Positions 9,583 to 23,100 of a stretch of DNA of 64,000 nucleotides are shown here, piece after piece (positions within the stretch are counted from its first letter, which is position 1; each line of letters starts with the position of its first letter). A program made the position numbers and the translations under genes. The stretch comes from Pezizomycotina sp. ARF18 (taxonomy: Eukaryota > Ascomycota), in contig AZLU01000088.1 of NCBI GenBank assembly GCA_002224055.1, forward strand, positions 62,001 to 126,000. The letters run 5' to 3'. Below the pieces are notes generated by a model. The model saw only the letters and a list, made by a program, of their open reading frames with translations. It searched no databases and was not told where the DNA came from.

Positions 9583-11473
9583 GCCTTTTATTCACAGGGA
9601 AGGATTTTGTGATGTAATAATGTCTTGCTTATCGCGTCCAAGCAAAGTTTTGTCAGAAGGAGACGATCATAACCAAGACCGTCGGCCATGGCTACTCCCG
9701 AAGAGGGATGGTGTGAGCAGTGGAACATGAGAAAGGAATTATACCAGGATGACCCCTCGACTTTGGGTAGGGGCTTAAAGCAGCGAAGTGAAATAGGACA
9801 TCTCCGCCTAGAAATAAAAATTTTCGGGATAAGACAAAAGTGGGTTCAAGCATTAGCTAGCGATAAAAAGGCAGCGAAGTTGTTGATGTTCCATTGCAGA
9901 TGGGAAAGGGGAGAACTTGGAGGGTGTACGAAATCGCGTTAAAACAATCGTTCTGTTTTCAATTGGCGATTGCGATTTTTCTCCATTCTCTGTAATCCTA
10001 AGCTCTAGATGGGGACCTAAGCAATATAATCAATACGCCGCTGTGGTTTTTAATAATACGAGGTGACATAAGTCGCTTCCGAGGAGAATACCGGGTTACA
10101 TTCTCGTGAAACGTAAATCTCGATTTAAAAAGTTTGTTAAAGCTGCAGCGAATGTATAAGGGAGGCGTAAGCGGAGAATTTTCCATTCTGGAAGGAGCCC
10201 AGAAATGCCTTAAGAGCTTGGAAAAATTTCTCTTTTTTTCTCCGATAAGAAAAGTAAAGCTATACAGCAAGGTGCTAAGGAATATGCTATGTATCATGCA
10301 TGTACCGTGAAAAATGATTGATTACCTTGACTGATTGTGAGCTCAAGCGGCAGATAGCAATGAGAACGATAGTTAGCTTTCCAAGTTCAAAACTTTGAGG
10401 CTTGGTCGGCGCCCCCAATTAAACGCCACCCGAGCGGGATCCACTTCCTATTTCGCGCATGGGATTGTAAACCTGACCGAACCAGTTCGGTGGTTTCTAC
10501 ACGTTTTCAAACATGCGAGGGTACGAATCTAGACTTTGACAAACGGCGATAGTTACTAAATAATACCCATGTACTCTGTTTTCAGAATGTTGAGATTTAA
10601 TCTTGCATAGTGTGTAGAACAGTACCACATATTAAGTAGACATTTCTATTAAAAGACCTCAATCGCATAGACGATAGCTTGAAGACGCTTGCGCTCTATT
10701 TCGATAGGATGATAACATAGAATTACCATGGAGTTTCTTATCTATATTGCTGAAGGATATAGGTCTGGGGTTTCTCTCCGTCACCCTAATCCTACATTTT
10801 GACGAAGGTTCGGAATTCTTTGAGTTTTCTTAATAGTGTGATTGACCAAAACCAAAATAAAAAGGAAGGGGGGGAGGGAGAGGGAAAAGATTTTTTTTTG
10901 AGAAAAATCAATGATTTCAAAGCTAATAAAATCCCGTCAAAATAAAGTAAGTATAGGAAAACTATGAAGATGTAAAGCTGAGATATATATCGATGCAAAA
11001 CTAGATCACTACCCAAAAATAGCAACATAGCAACTAAAACAATAACGAATAAAAATAAAAACTGATGGGCGAAGCCATCAGACCCTGGAGAGCCGGACAG
11101 CCGTACGGCCGGAGAGAAGAGGGAGGAGGAAGTAGCTAGATCCAGGTGTAAAAAGCATTATTTCCATGTTCGTCCATATATGGCGTGCTACATATATATA
11201 TGGGAATTCCGTATAGACCAGCTAGCAGACTTAGAGAAAACATTTTTCCTTTGAGAATTGGAGGTTTTGACCAACAAAACTAACCAAAAGATATATAACC
11301 AAAAAAAGAGAAAAACTGCATATATTGATCTAATAATATATTTTCTAAATCTTGTCCCTGCTTTCGTTCTTGCTCCTGCGCTTCTTGTCCTTCTTTCCAG
11401 GCTGAATAACTTGGCTTTCAGTATCAAGAAAACCCTTTTTTTCCGCTGGTAAAACAGGTATGCCTTTTATCTC
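8927..11473. other. Gene-poor intergenic region
   Basis: It contains the permease promoter, a poly-A run at 9249-9274, the AT/poly-A repeat at 9518-9578, and long AT-rich stretches around 10600-11350. An 85-codon frame at 9688-9942 begins MATPEEGWCEQWNMRKE but has no supporting feature, so I do not call it a gene. Nothing else is supported. Confidence 0.45.
9518..9578. repeat. (TA)n microsatellite followed by poly-A
   Basis: About 14 TA units (9518-9545) run directly into about 33 adenines (9546-9578). A retroposed tail is possible, but no element body lies upstream. Confidence 0.9.
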
Positions 11474-14216
11474 TTAGCCTATGCTAGGATGCCGTGGCGG
11501 CGAGGGTGATACCGGGGGCGATGGATTGGGTGTTAACATTGGAGGCGGAGCGAATCGACGCGGAAGGGGTGGTATAATTCTATACGGATTATTTTGCTCA
11601 TGATACGGGTATGTAGATTGCTCCCTAACAGAGTAGTCTGATTGCGCGGATGGCGGTCGAATATCATGCTGTATTGGAAATCGCCTGGACGCGGCTCCGA
11701 GGGGAACTCGCCTGGATGCGGCCGTGAGACATCGCCGAAGCGTAGAGTGAGTTAGTGGCCCGGAATACGAAGCTATGTCCTTGTATATCGATTGTAGAAT
11801 GGTTGTATCGATATGTTCTGATTGAATCTCCCGTGGCACCTCGATAGGAACCCGGGAAAGTGGCGCTGAATGCGGCCAAGTACTTGTGCCGCGGGATGAA
11901 ATATGAGAGCGGAGTACCATCAACAGAAGCGACGACTTGTCCACTAAGTGATTGCGTTCGTCGCGGATCCAAGCTCCAGATATGCCGCGCACTGCGAACA
12001 CCAGTTAATAACTACTCCAACATACGACTCGGCGTATGGAAATATAGGTTCTTTAGCGCATTTCCTTGGGGAAGCAGTCAACTCCACTAAATAAGTGTGA
12101 GGAGGATCTACAGATTTAGGGTGTATGGTACAAAAGACTCGAAACCTTACTCGCACCGTAGTATTCATAAGTGGTAAAGGGTAAAGGGCAAAACTTACCG
12201 CTAGGTTGATTTAGCTCTATCGACCATGCTCTTGAAAAACCTATGTTTCCAGGCAGTCGTATAAGGCTTGGGGCGGCGCCAATGCGTCCATAGGCTCTTC
12301 TATCTGAAGGGAGGCCCAAAAAGGAGACATCAAGGTTCGGAAGTTCTGTTTCGGTCCGCACACCAATAATGGGCTGGTACTGTGATATCTGCACACCATT
12401 GGCAGGAATGACGAGTGACCAATCGTCACTGAGCTTCATCTCGTTTCCAGTTTCACCCTTACCAGATTCTAATTTACTTATGCCCACGATTGGGCTCTTG
12501 AGATCTCTGGATATTCTAAAGTCGATGCGTTCGGGCGCACGGCAGACAAAGGAAGAAGCTTTTATGAAAGCCCAACCATTTCGTAGTAGTCTCACCTTCA
12601 GGGAAATCTTCGGGAGCGGAAGACATTTCGGAGCCAATGCCCTCTAATTCGGCTTGACTTTTACTCGACGGGCTCCACTCCTCCCAGTCACACATTTCGA
12701 ACCACGGCGAGATTTTCTCAGTACTGGGATCGCCCTTCGGAATGATGGCATCAGTTTCTTCATGGTCGCTATCCCTCAAATCATCCCTTTCAGATTCTTC
12801 AAATTCGTGGACTGAAAATAAATGTCCAGCTGTTAGAGCAAAAGGAAGACTCGCAAGATTGATAAAGCCTCCTACGGTTACTTTGCCGATAAACTGCTCA
12901 TCGCGAAATCCGTATAGCGCAACGCCGCTGGTTAGAGTTAAAGAATTGTTGATGTGGCTAAGGAGTTCTGTAGCGCTGTCGGATCATGGCTTCGCCAGAT
13001 TTTCCGCGGCTTCCGTTGGAATCTAAACACAACGCCAGGGATGCGATCTTGAACCCGGCACTCTAATAGAGCATTTTTGATCATAGCAGGTTTGCTGCTG
13101 ATGACAAATATCGAAAAAGTTGCCTCTGCCAAGGATGGGCCATGAGCGACAAGCTGGATAGTATCGCCATCTTTGTCCCTTTGCAATTTAATCGACCGCT
13201 TTGTTTCGCATACAGAGCTTTGCGTAACTGAGGGAGTATAATACTATTCCAATCATGCTCCAAATCCGAAGAAAGTGGCCACGACTTGATTTGCGTTTCA
13301 GTGACATTGGTTATTTGTACTTCCCGCTCAAAATCTTCTGCATTCGAAGATTCTGGATTTACTCCAAGGCTTGAGGTTGAATTTTGTAACCATTGGATTC
13401 CACCGGTGAGCCTATCTGTGACGTTTCTCCCTGCTCCAAGGAGTCATCTTTGGCCGTGGCAACCTCCTGTGTATTAGAACTCGACGCGGAATTTTCTCCC
13501 ACAGACAAAGCTTCATCTAGATGTTGAGTGCCCATGAATGCAGAACTGGCTGGCAGAGTAACCGGTATTGCATCTTCGATAACTTCCGTAGTGTCCTGAG
13601 GCAGAGTTCCTGATGTGGTGCTATCCATTAATCCGTTCTTCAAGTGTGCTTTGAGGTTTTCTATAGCCATTTCATTATCCTCGGGTTGCTGCATTTTCAT
13701 CCAAAGGCACTAACTTATTTGGACTCGACGGCGAACTGTCATCTGAGCAGCCGTCGATACTTGTCGCTGCAGTAGATAATCGACGCGTATAATCTATGCT
13801 GAATGGGATGGACCGAGGGGTATCCGGGTTGGAATCAGCCGCTACAGTGAGTGGGCTTGCGGTTTCTGGCCGACCAACTTGGCCAGCGACTTGTGTAGCT
13901 GTGCCAAACTGTTTATTGGCAGATGGCGTTGTAATACCGTTGATTTCCGCAATTGGGATCCTACTCTGATTGTACATAGAAATGAAAGTAGGTAGGTCAA
14001 TAGGAGGGGGTGATTCGTGCTCGCTCTTTTCGTTACATTCTCGGTTGCTTTGTTGACGCTTTTCTCAACTTCTGGAGTACTGATAATCGAGTTAACTTTG
14101 GAATGCTTTCTGTGAAATAGTTTTCCAATAAGCCTTCGACCAGAACCGGGTCTCTTGAAGATAGATGCAAGTTGATGTGCCAGGCGCCGCGAAGAGCTTG
14201 CTTGTGGAGCCTCCAT
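11474..14216 (-). CDS. Large uncharacterised fungal protein, frame interrupted
   Basis: Starts at an ATG at 14214-14216 (MEAPQASSSRRLAHQLASIF, then a basic stretch). It continues through Ser/Pro/Thr-rich, probably disordered sequence (TPSANKQFGTATQVAGQVGR, ATSIDGCSDDSSPSSPNKL, KDDSLEQGETSQIGSPVES). A folded central part, about 13260-12940, contains DWNSIILPQLRKALYAKQS, GDTIQLVAHGPSLAEATFSI and LLECRVQDRIPGVVFRFQR. Further downstream come ISRDLKSPIVGISKLESGKG and LSDDWSLVIPANGVQISQYQ, and the end is a proline-rich tail (PPLPRRFAPPPMLTPNPSPP). Several single-base frame changes separate these blocks. The central domain resembles one I associate with uncharacterised proteins of filamentous fungi; I assign no function. 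The protein would exceed 800 residues. Whether the Pro-rich part at 11474-12000 belongs to this gene or to a neighbour is uncertain. Confidence 0.5.
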
Positions 14217-14718
14217 AGCGAAACCTAAAGATCTTCCAGTTTCAAATTCCTCACCGTTTAGTATATTCTTGGGCTTTGACGAAAATAATCAAACTTGTGG
14301 CAATAGACGGTTATATAAACATAAGAGAAATAAGTTTCAAGGCTGTCCAAAGTAAAAGTAATGTACTTGATTGATTAGTATTCAATCCTAGCTCCCCACT
14401 TTCAGTCCACAAAAGTGTATCTTCGTGCTTTGTACAAAGGGAAGCAGACCGTTATTTGCCTCATAGTAAATATACCCAATGATAGGTCAGAATAGACCAA
14501 GGGCTTAAGCCACTCATGCACGCCACATCATTCTTTTGCTGGTATCCGTCGCAAGGCTTCGACAACGAGGCTGACGATATTGATTCACATCATTTCGCTT
14601 TTCATTTTGTTTTTAAACCAACTGACGAACTTCCAAACTGAAAACTGATATACATAAATTTTGTGAGGAGACGGTTCTGTAAAGATCAAAATCCCATCAC
14701 TATATACTACGAACGCCA
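14217..14718. other. Divergent promoter region
   Basis: About 500 bp separate two divergently oriented genes. No operator recognised. Some A/T-rich patches and an A-rich run near 14340. Confidence 0.35.
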
Positions 14719-15875
14719 ATGTCCGCGACAGCTCCCATTCGTGATCCTTTGGACTGCTCTCTGAAAGTCAAGCTCAGCACGACCTCAAAGAGAATCGTTC
14801 GCGCCCGGTGGTCCATGGCGCCCAATTTGATCTCACGAAGATATTCAATTACGAATTACTTCGCAGCGTACTTGAATTATTATGAGTTAATCGTCGGGAG
14901 TTTACTGAACACTATCCCGAGCTGGCCAGCCAAGTTACCCACCGCGCCGTCGCCAACTCGATTGATATATTATCTGCGAATCGCAATAGAACCAGAGAAG
15001 AATTCAGAACTCTCATTTTCACTTCAACGCCGGATTCTTTTCTAGAGTGTCTAGAACTCTCTATGAGGTGTTGGCTTATGTTGAACGTTCGTAGTGATGG
15101 TCGACATATTACGGGGGTTTAACCCACCACTTTTGGCCGCGGGAGACCACTCTTGAGATGTTTATCAAAACGTGCCTCCCCTTAGGGACAGAGAATGGTC
15201 CCGAGGAAACGAAGTGGTAGACACTCGATTCAATGCTAAAAACCTTGCCAAAAAGGCAAGGTTCAGAATATCTTGGAACCCGAACCTCTCGGATCACCTT
15301 AATTTTGATCGTACAAGAGAAGAGTTGAGGTTTTCTGCTGTTCTTCGTATCTGATAAATAATGTCCGCGAACTGGAATCAGATTCCAATAGGTATGTCCT
15401 CTGCTCAAGGCTGTATACTGCTATATCGAATACTTTCGTTTAATTTCGAAGAAGTTTAGCTTATGCGAAGCCAAATTGAATCAATAGTTTGAAGGCGCCT
15501 CCGTATACTATCAAGATGATGAGGGAGACCTTGCAAACTATCCAGCTACTTTTCCCAGCTCAAGACATTGAATGCAAGGAATATCTTAAAGGCCACAAAC
15601 GCAGGGATAGCCTTGTAGACGAAACCATGGATCTTGCCTGGCCAATCAATATAGATGGTAGCTGTTTCATTAAAGATTATGAGACTTGGGGAAAAAGGCT
15701 CAAATTACTATACGATGAGTTTCACAACGAAGAGCAAAGCCCGAGGTCTTGCATGCAACTCTTTACCGATAATCGGAACAAGCAAGCGTACTGGGCTTTT
15801 ATAATTGCCGTCGTGGTGTTTATACTTACGGTTATATCCACGGCAGCGACCATAATATCCACTGTTACCGGGTAA
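14719..15875 (+). CDS. Uncharacterised fungal protein with C-terminal membrane anchor, frame interrupted
   Basis: Three blocks match an uncharacterised filamentous-fungal family: an N-terminal helical part (QFDLTKIFNYELLRSVLELL, HRAVANSIDILSANRNRTRE, FLECLELSMRCWLMLNVRSD), a middle part (RFNAKNLAKKARFRI, SWNPNLSDHL) and a C-terminal part starting MMRETLQTIQLLFP at 15516. The C-terminal part continues through LYDEFHNEEQSPRSCMQLF and TDNRNKQAYW to one strong hydrophobic helix (AFIIAVVVFILTVISTAATI) just before the TAA/TGA-rich end at 15873-15875. The layout is a cytosolic helical domain tethered by one C-terminal helix. The blocks lie in different frames, with single-base steps near 14760, 15110 and 15400. 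The family has no assigned biochemical role that I know of. Confidence 0.55.
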
Positions 15876-16209
15876 TGCAGGTGAAAATCGCGTTACAAAA
15901 ATCTAGCAATCAAAGTACGTATCTAAATCTCGAAGTACTACTAAATTTATACTGATTATCGAACACCGAACTTAAGCCGTGTGAAAAGATGGAACCAGCG
16001 CAAATTCCTATGGAATTTGACACTTGAAGAATCCGATAGGTTGTTTTCGTTAAACAGGACTTAGTCACCTCTTCCTATATTCAAATTATATTTAAAGTCC
16101 AGATTGGGCAATTTGTGTTATGAATTGCAGCGATCCATAGCCCAGATAGATATATTCCTTAGGTAAGCATTTATACGGTGGTATATTCAATACGTGTATG
16201 TTATAATGG
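15876..16209. other. Convergent intergenic region
   Basis: AT-rich spacer between the 3' ends of two convergent genes. Nothing else seen. Confidence 0.4.
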
Positions 16210-16882
16210 CTAAACTAAAGAATCAATAGTATCGTATTCCTCCTGATCAACGTCTGTACTCTCGACCTGGATTAACGGATCTGTCTCCGGCTCGTTACCT
16301 GCTTCGGCCTGTTCCGGCTGTTGAGGCTGCTGGCCCCTATTCCTGTTCCACAATGTCTTTAACCAATTCCACAAATCTCTCAATAGCATTTTTCGCAAGT
16401 GCCAGGCCCAACAATATACCAATAAACAGACCTCCGATCACAATGTAGGCGAGGGAGAAGTACATGATGATCATTAAGATCGCGTGAAGTATAAGCAAGG
16501 ATACGTGCCATTCGGGTTCGCACCAAGAATAATAGGTAACGGCTGCGTACCGAAAGAAGAGTGAGAAGTCAGCATTTATACGGTGGTTTATTGAGAGATC
16601 AATTTTTTCATAGCTCATGGAGTTTCATCAAGAAAGTCTCCGTGAGGGTATTTTGCACTTGCCGAAAAATCCGCAGGTATCTATGTTGCTTGACACGTAA
16701 ATAAACCATAGGAATGTTCCGAGAAAGCTCGTGACGATCATAAATATCGTGGCTTGCGCAGGATTTTCGTAAGGGTCCGAGATCGGCCTATCAGAACCGA
16801 AACAGTCGTGAATAAATCTAGGACGACTACCGTCAGCACCAAAGCTGTTTTTGTAGGTGTGCGTTTCAACACCCCAGGACAA
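16210..16882 (-). CDS. Uncharacterised multi-span membrane protein, frame interrupted
   Basis: One protein is spread over three frames. An N-terminal part has FGADGSRPRFIHDCFGSDRP and the helix ATIFMIVTSFLGTFLWFIYV. A middle part has HVSLLILHAILMIIMYFSLA and VIGGLFIGILLGLALAKNAI, followed by an amphipathic stretch. A Gln/Glu/Pro-rich acidic tail ends IDSLV at 16210. At least three hydrophobic helices are clear. No ATG begins the first block (it opens at a TTG), so the start is probably slightly upstream or in an earlier exon. It converges on the preceding membrane-anchored gene, and both lie in a cluster of fungal-specific genes. No family name can be given. Confidence 0.5.
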
Positions 16883-17250
16883 AAGTGATGACAGTATTTA
16901 TAAGCCACTACGGAATGCGTACTTGAATATTCGTAAGCATAGTCTAACGCTTAGCTTTAGAATAAGCGCAGGGAGAAAGAGGATACATCTTAGAATAAAC
17001 CGGCAGAAGCGACGAAATGGCGAAGTCATTTTATTTAGCGCGACCAATCTCCAAAAGAAATGCCTTTTGGATCTTTCGAAGGAAATCGATGTAGTATTTT
17101 TTTTTTTTGAAAAGTTGCAAAGAAAGATTTGAAACGGTTAAAATTTTGTTAGAATCTGACACTAGGTGAAGTAATATCCCCGTCAAAAGTGCTTTTTCTA
17201 TGTTATCTGGCTACAGTCTGATGAATACTAACGGATACAGGAAAATGTTC

Positions 17251-17308
17251 ATATATATATATATATATGTATGTATGTATGTATGTGTGTGCGTGTGTGT
17301 GTGTGTGA
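17251..17308. repeat. Compound microsatellite (AT)n-(GTAT)n-(GT)n
   Basis: About nine AT units, then four to five GTAT units, then an interrupted GT tract with one GC. A compound structure of this kind arises by slippage and point change. Confidence 0.9.
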
Positions 17309-19029
17309 ATCCTAGAGATACAACGCGATAATCTATTTAGATTGTGGGTTATTGGGGCGGAGTAGGCCTAAGTCGTTCTGACAGCAACAAGGCTGGAGAA
17401 CGCGAACGAGGACATGGTTTTCTTATAGCGAAGAAGCGATGGCGTTCAACACGGGAGTACGCGAGCAGAATATCTTGAAAAGGACTTGATAAATTTGCAG
17501 AAGCTAGTTAAGTTGAAAGATTAATTGGACATGATATACCTGTTCGTTGGGGTAGAAATATGAGTAATAGCTCGATGATGTTTCTACAAGGCTCGGATTC
17601 GTGAAAATGCGCGGGCCGCTTGTTTGTGTCTTGTTTGTGTGCGATGCTAGCGTTTCCAAGCCTCATCAAACTGCTCATTAAAAGAACAATATATTAATAA
17701 ATCGAGGCACTGCACACCATTATTTATTGAAGAAAAAGATTATTTTCACTTCTCGAATCAAAAAGAATGCTTTTTTGCGATCTACTTTGAGGCTTGGATA
17801 CAAATATGCCTGTGAAAGTGATATATCTGTATGCGGAAAGGGTATTTCCTTGAATTGTGGAATCCTCTATCGTATATTGTGGAGCCACGTATTTCCAGTC
17901 CATCAGACATCAAGTGCCTCGACAAACGCGACGATCTTCTATTCTCCATATATTATAGCGCCTGTACATGGCCGGTAATTCAGCCTTCCTTGACCGAGAA
18001 CTCTTATGATCCTAACATTTATCAAGTAACTTGAGCAGTGAAGAATGCAACTTACAAAAGAAATCTAGTAGTAAAAGAAGAATAAACTAAGTAGTAACCA
18101 TGTAACGAAAAATAAATTAACGAAAAAATCGAAAAAGGAAAAGGAGAAGGAAAATCAAAAAGCTTGAAGTCAATGTCTAGGTAAATAAATACTAGCTATC
18201 GCGAAACTAGGCCTGCTAGATGATAAATGTGCGCATCTAAACTTTTTCAAAACTACCATTAATTATTACTTTGCAGTACCAACCTGAACCTGTTCGGACC
18301 TGGCACGCGGCAATCCACGAGACCTGCTCACGGCCAACGTTGTATTGCTGAACTTGAAACCTTAGAGCCTGCCGCGAAACAAGGTTCTGAAGAATATGTC
18401 AAAAGCCTCCCAAGTCGGAGAAAAAAACCATAGCAGCTCTGGGATTGATTCTTTCTACTTCGCTTGAGCCCGAACACTAGCACGAGTCTGAAGCCTGGGT
18501 AGAGATAGAGATATCTTGGATGAAGTCGACCTGTGAAAATGATCAAATATGTGGCATTTGATAATTATAGGTTCCGGGGTATGGCAGTGACGAAGTCCTA
18601 CAGAAAAAATAAAGAAAAGGAGAAAGAAACAAAAAAAAGGAAAGGTAAAGAAAAGAAAAAGAAGGTCCCCCAAAATTAATATGAAAATGACTATTATGTT
18701 CATACCCGATTTTTTTGGCTGTTGAAGGTCCTTTTCCATTTACGGTCTTCCTTTTACAAGTTTCAAATTTTCTCCCAGAATAAAATCCTGGATTTGAAGC
18801 AAAACTTGCTCAAATTTGTAACAATCTAATTCGTTTCCTAAGTCTTCGCTGGAGATAGTATGATAATACTATTGAATTTAAATAAGCAAGAGCGCCTTAA
18901 TTCATCTGTTCGATCTTTTTGGTTCTCTTGATCGAAGAAAACCCAAAAATTCATAATTGCTCGAATTGAGTGGGAACGGACTTACATATCTAAACCACTT
19001 ACCCACTCTTCTCGCTTCTAGGCCCGGTG
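17309..19029. other. Gene-poor region
   Basis: No supported coding sequence on either strand. A/G-rich runs at 18600-18665. Open frames here are short and compositionally random. Confidence 0.4.
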
Positions 19030-19790
19030 GAGGTTTATTGCTGGAGCTCGCTACTTGAGGCGTGGCAGTCATGCAGATTAAGGACCACCTCGTACCGTAG
19101 AGCTGGACACCGAATACCGGCCTAACGTTTTTGAGAAGTGTTTAACGCTACCGAGGATAGTTGATCCATTGGTAGCTTTGGATGGCAGTCGCAGCTGCGG
19201 GCGAGCAGATAGGCAATACGTAGAAGATAATGCGAGCATACACACCCCATTCTCTTCTTTCACGACACATGAGGTTAGCGGAAGGGAACAGTCTGGCTTA
19301 CATATGGTGTTGGCTCCCATTGCTTAACTCTCGAAGACGCGAATATATCTTATCTTTGAGGAAGATTTCCAGATTTCCTCCGTGGAGTAGTCTGTAAACC
19401 CTATATTCCGACATTCCTGTGCCATTTCGGCATAGAACGAAGTATGAAGACTTCTAATTCCTCTTGCACCTTTCTGGCGATCTTGTAAACTTCTTCTCCG
19501 TATCTAAGATCCTCTGGACAACGTCTATACAACTGAGCGGATTGCCTGCGATAGGACAGTTTCGCTCAATTTTTACAAAGTCGACGTATCAGCGAACTGC
19601 TGGATACCATTTGGGATCCGATAATTGTTACGCTTGGGCCTCTCAGCGGCCTTTGAAATCTTGTTGGGCCTCTTTTGGGGTTACGGTTTGCCCTCTGGCA
19701 GCTGCAGTCGCGAATTCGACGTGCCCCCATGATAACTTATCGATTAGGGTTTGAGGGTAAATTGATCTAGTACGAGGCTGGGTTATGATA
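19030..19790 (-). pseudogene. Degraded PD-(D/E)XK-like gene, copy 1
   Basis: On the minus strand it shares protein and nucleotide similarity with the locus at 23279-24226. Shared blocks are YVDFVKIE near its start, a Cys-flanked helical stretch (CIDVVQRILDTEKKF, SPERC) equivalent to CYQEILKIENDFANAPRRC, and a C-terminal block VRPVFGVQLYGTRWSLI, then GLEARRVGKWFR, equivalent to GPVFGIQIYGTGGQLFL and GLKARNVKRWFR. Stops and frame changes are denser than in copy 2, and the EVK-containing centre is hard to recognise, so I call it decayed. Family assignment rests on the general layout of the fungal PD-(D/E)XK-like proteins (helical N-terminus, then a nuclease-like core) and is tentative. Confidence 0.4.
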
Positions 19791-20077
19791 AGGAAGACGA
19801 TTATAAGTTAATGGAATTGATTAATTTTTGAAGACTCGTTATCAGTAAGTAGCAACCCCCTCTTCTTATATAGGCCCGCAATACGGCACTTTCTTGCTTC
19901 TTTTTCGACTGACTAACACCCCCCCCCTTTTTTTTTCTTTTTTTTTTTTATCCGTAAGAGAGGCAATTCTTTGTTTTTGTCCCGTACCCGGATTTTTGGT
20001 GTGTTTTGGGGTGGCGGCTGGCGCTACGAAGACAATAAGGAGTACCTCACCCACCCCTACTTCTTAGCTACTTAGCC

Positions 20078-20145
20078 AACAACAACAACAATAATAATAA
20101 TAATAATAGTAGTAATAACAGTAATAACAATAATAACAATAATAA
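20078..20145. repeat. (CAA)n/(TAA)n microsatellite
   Basis: Interrupted trinucleotide repeat of CAA, TAA, TAG and CAG units. Poly-T runs lie on both sides (19928-19950 and 20211-20232). Confidence 0.9.
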
Positions 20146-23100
20146 GGTTTATAGAAACCTCAATCAAGTAGCAGAGGCAGGTCTCGTTCGATACTTCTGC
20201 TAGCACGACTTTTTTTTTTTTTTTTTTTTTTTGCAGAATCCAACGAGACTAGTTGAGGCAGCGCCAGTAATGTATTAACATAAAATCATTAGAAGTGTTA
20301 ACATTAACGCATTGAAGTCAAATCAACGGCAGCGGCATCAGTTTCAGCATTTTAACTCTCATAAAATAAGATGCTACTGGTATATACTTAAGCATAGAAC
20401 AATTTCTGAATCCAGAAAGCACAACCTCTCCCATATTATTTTCCGCTCGCTTGGACTTTTATTTTGAGTTTATTTTGAATATAACTGGATGTCAAAGGAT
20501 AAATAAATACGAAAAACCCCGAAACTCGCATTTGGACGTCTTCCTACTTTGTAAATTGGAAGGACGGATAGTATCGAGGCCGTTAGCCTCGCAACTAAAA
20601 ATTTTTTTTGACAGAAGTCGAGCAAGGTAAAAACCTTATATTTTCCCTGCTAAGGAGACGTCCAGAAATTCCTCCTCGGCGGGTTCTTCGACGCCGCTCG
20701 GGAGAAATAATGGTTGGTGAGCGAGGCTGCAATGGTTTGACTCATTAGAAAAAAGCCATTCTTGCTTGTTGTATTCATTTTATCTTATATATATGGGGCT
20801 GCTACAACATGTTCATGCATGGGCCAAGGGGCAAAGGATTTCTATTCCCGCAAGGCGTTTCTTACTGAGCAAAATAAGTACTGTACACGGGGCGGCAAAG
20901 TTGAATGACAGAGACTCACAGCCATGTCGCAATTGTTTCATCTCCCGGTGTTTGAACTATGTCGAGGTTCTGAATATTATCGTATGGTTGCTTGAATTTA
21001 ATGTCACGGAGAGAGACCTGAGACCGGCCTGCATTTTGCCCGATCAATCTAACTGATATTCCAAAGGAACGGGAAAGAGGACACCACCATTTCCATTTGT
21101 TTCTTCGGCTTAAGAGCTTATAACCACTTATTTACATATATAATGTTCCGGAAGGAGCAAAATCTTTTAGTGGTGTTACAAGTATTTGCTAGCTCCCCCT
21201 TCTATTAAAAAGTGTGATTGGGTGTAACTAGTTACTTGAGTATGCACTAACGAAGCAACAATCTAACAAGTTCGTAACGTCCCTTCGTAGAGGCAGAGGA
21301 ATTTATGATTTGGAATAGATATTAGCAATGTTAATGGGTCGGCTAGATTTACCTTCGACGATTAGGATCGAGATTTCCCGTGCTGTGTGGTTCAAGGCAA
21401 GGCTTTGACACCGCATACTCTGTGGTCGGCTTGATACATCAAAATTAAGAAATCCGCCGCAAGCCTTTGACACAAGACCGGCCGAACGTTCCGAAGAGGA
21501 GCAGTCCGAGACGAGATGATGAATACTCCGAAGGAGCAAATTGAAATTGAAATCTTTAGGCTTTGTTTACAGAAATACGCCGTCTTGCGGCGGACAGAAC
21601 TCTTTGGGAAACGAATTTTGCCTATCGAATCTTATATCATCATCGCTATACGTGAGTTCTGGTATTGCATCAAAGTGTGAATCATGCGATATAAAATATT
21701 TGAAACTTGTATACAATTGCGTAGAGAATTACAGTAACAAGGTCTCACAAGCAAGGCACCCTGTCCGAGACTGCAAGGCACCGAACATTCGGGTTAAAAA
21801 CACCGGATCCCGATTTAAAAGTTTCAAGTATGCACTTACACAAGAGCATGAAAAGGCTCCCCCAGAAAAAAAAAGCCGATAAACGCGTAGAGAACACCAG
21901 AGCATGTGATCTATCTGTTGCACGCCAGTGATACGCTAGCGCCGCCTGTGGACCCTCGGGAAAGCCGGGATTGAGCCTGTAGGTCAAAACCTTGTGAACC
22001 ATACGTCGAACAAAACCGAGTGTCTTGAAAAGAAATAGAGCAGTATATTCTGGAAGTAAAGAGGACGTAGGGAGAGATCGGGAAAACTACTAAGTTCCCA
22101 CAATACGGTGGAGGAGGTAAGGGGAGGGACATATTTAGAAGGTTTTCACGTATAATATAGATAGAGATTTATATATTACTATTTTAGTAGAGGCTTAGAG
22201 TTAGAGATACTTCTTCCTCTTCTTCTTTCCATAATATTTCACTAATTATTCCGTTTCTGAATTATTTAGTTAATGAAGATACCAGTTACAAAAAGATTAA
22301 AATATAAAAATACCGTCCGGCCATCGCGTCGCTCAATGTATCAATAATATCAACTTCCTCCAAGATAGAGCTCAAAGCTTCGTGGTCCTATTTTTGCTCA
22401 GTTTACTGGTTTATCCCCTCTTTTTTTTTTTAATAAAAAAAAAAGAAAGATTTGATGTATTAGTCTTGCTAGTCTCGAGACAGCTCCGCTAGTTGCCCCT
22501 TATAGTCTCACATATTTGCCGACTCTGATATCTCTATATATTAGATTAAAGCAAATGGAACTGCTCCAACCGCCGGACACCTCAAAGCACCCAAAATAAA
22601 AACTAGCATAAAGCTCCGTTACCTGATGATTGAAAGATGCAAAATTCGCAACGTATTAAAATTCGAATTAAACATTATATTGCAATGCAGGCAGACGGTT
22701 TTTTCCTGTGGACTGCCTACGATCCCCTCCCTTCGTTTAGCACGCTCTTTGTTTAACACTAGTAGCGGTAGCTTTCGCCGGCAGTTTACGGAGCTCTTCG
22801 GATTCTTGCACCGTGAGGACTCATTTATTATTAGCCCTTAGATATTCCCTTCGATCACCAGTTACCAACACACTTACCATATGTGGAAAGTTCTTGCTAT
22901 TGACTTGGCTCCACGCAAAATCGTATGAAGTCACAGCTGATATTGCGGGAAACCTTAGTGTCTTAAGGCCTGCTTCAGGATGTAATTTTTCGGCTGTGAG
23001 ATACAATACGCGACAGTGGCTTGTCTCCAGAGAAATGAAGGCCAATAACTGATTGAACGTACCTTTTTTTAATGAAAGATTCTTTCCAATTCTGCAGCCT

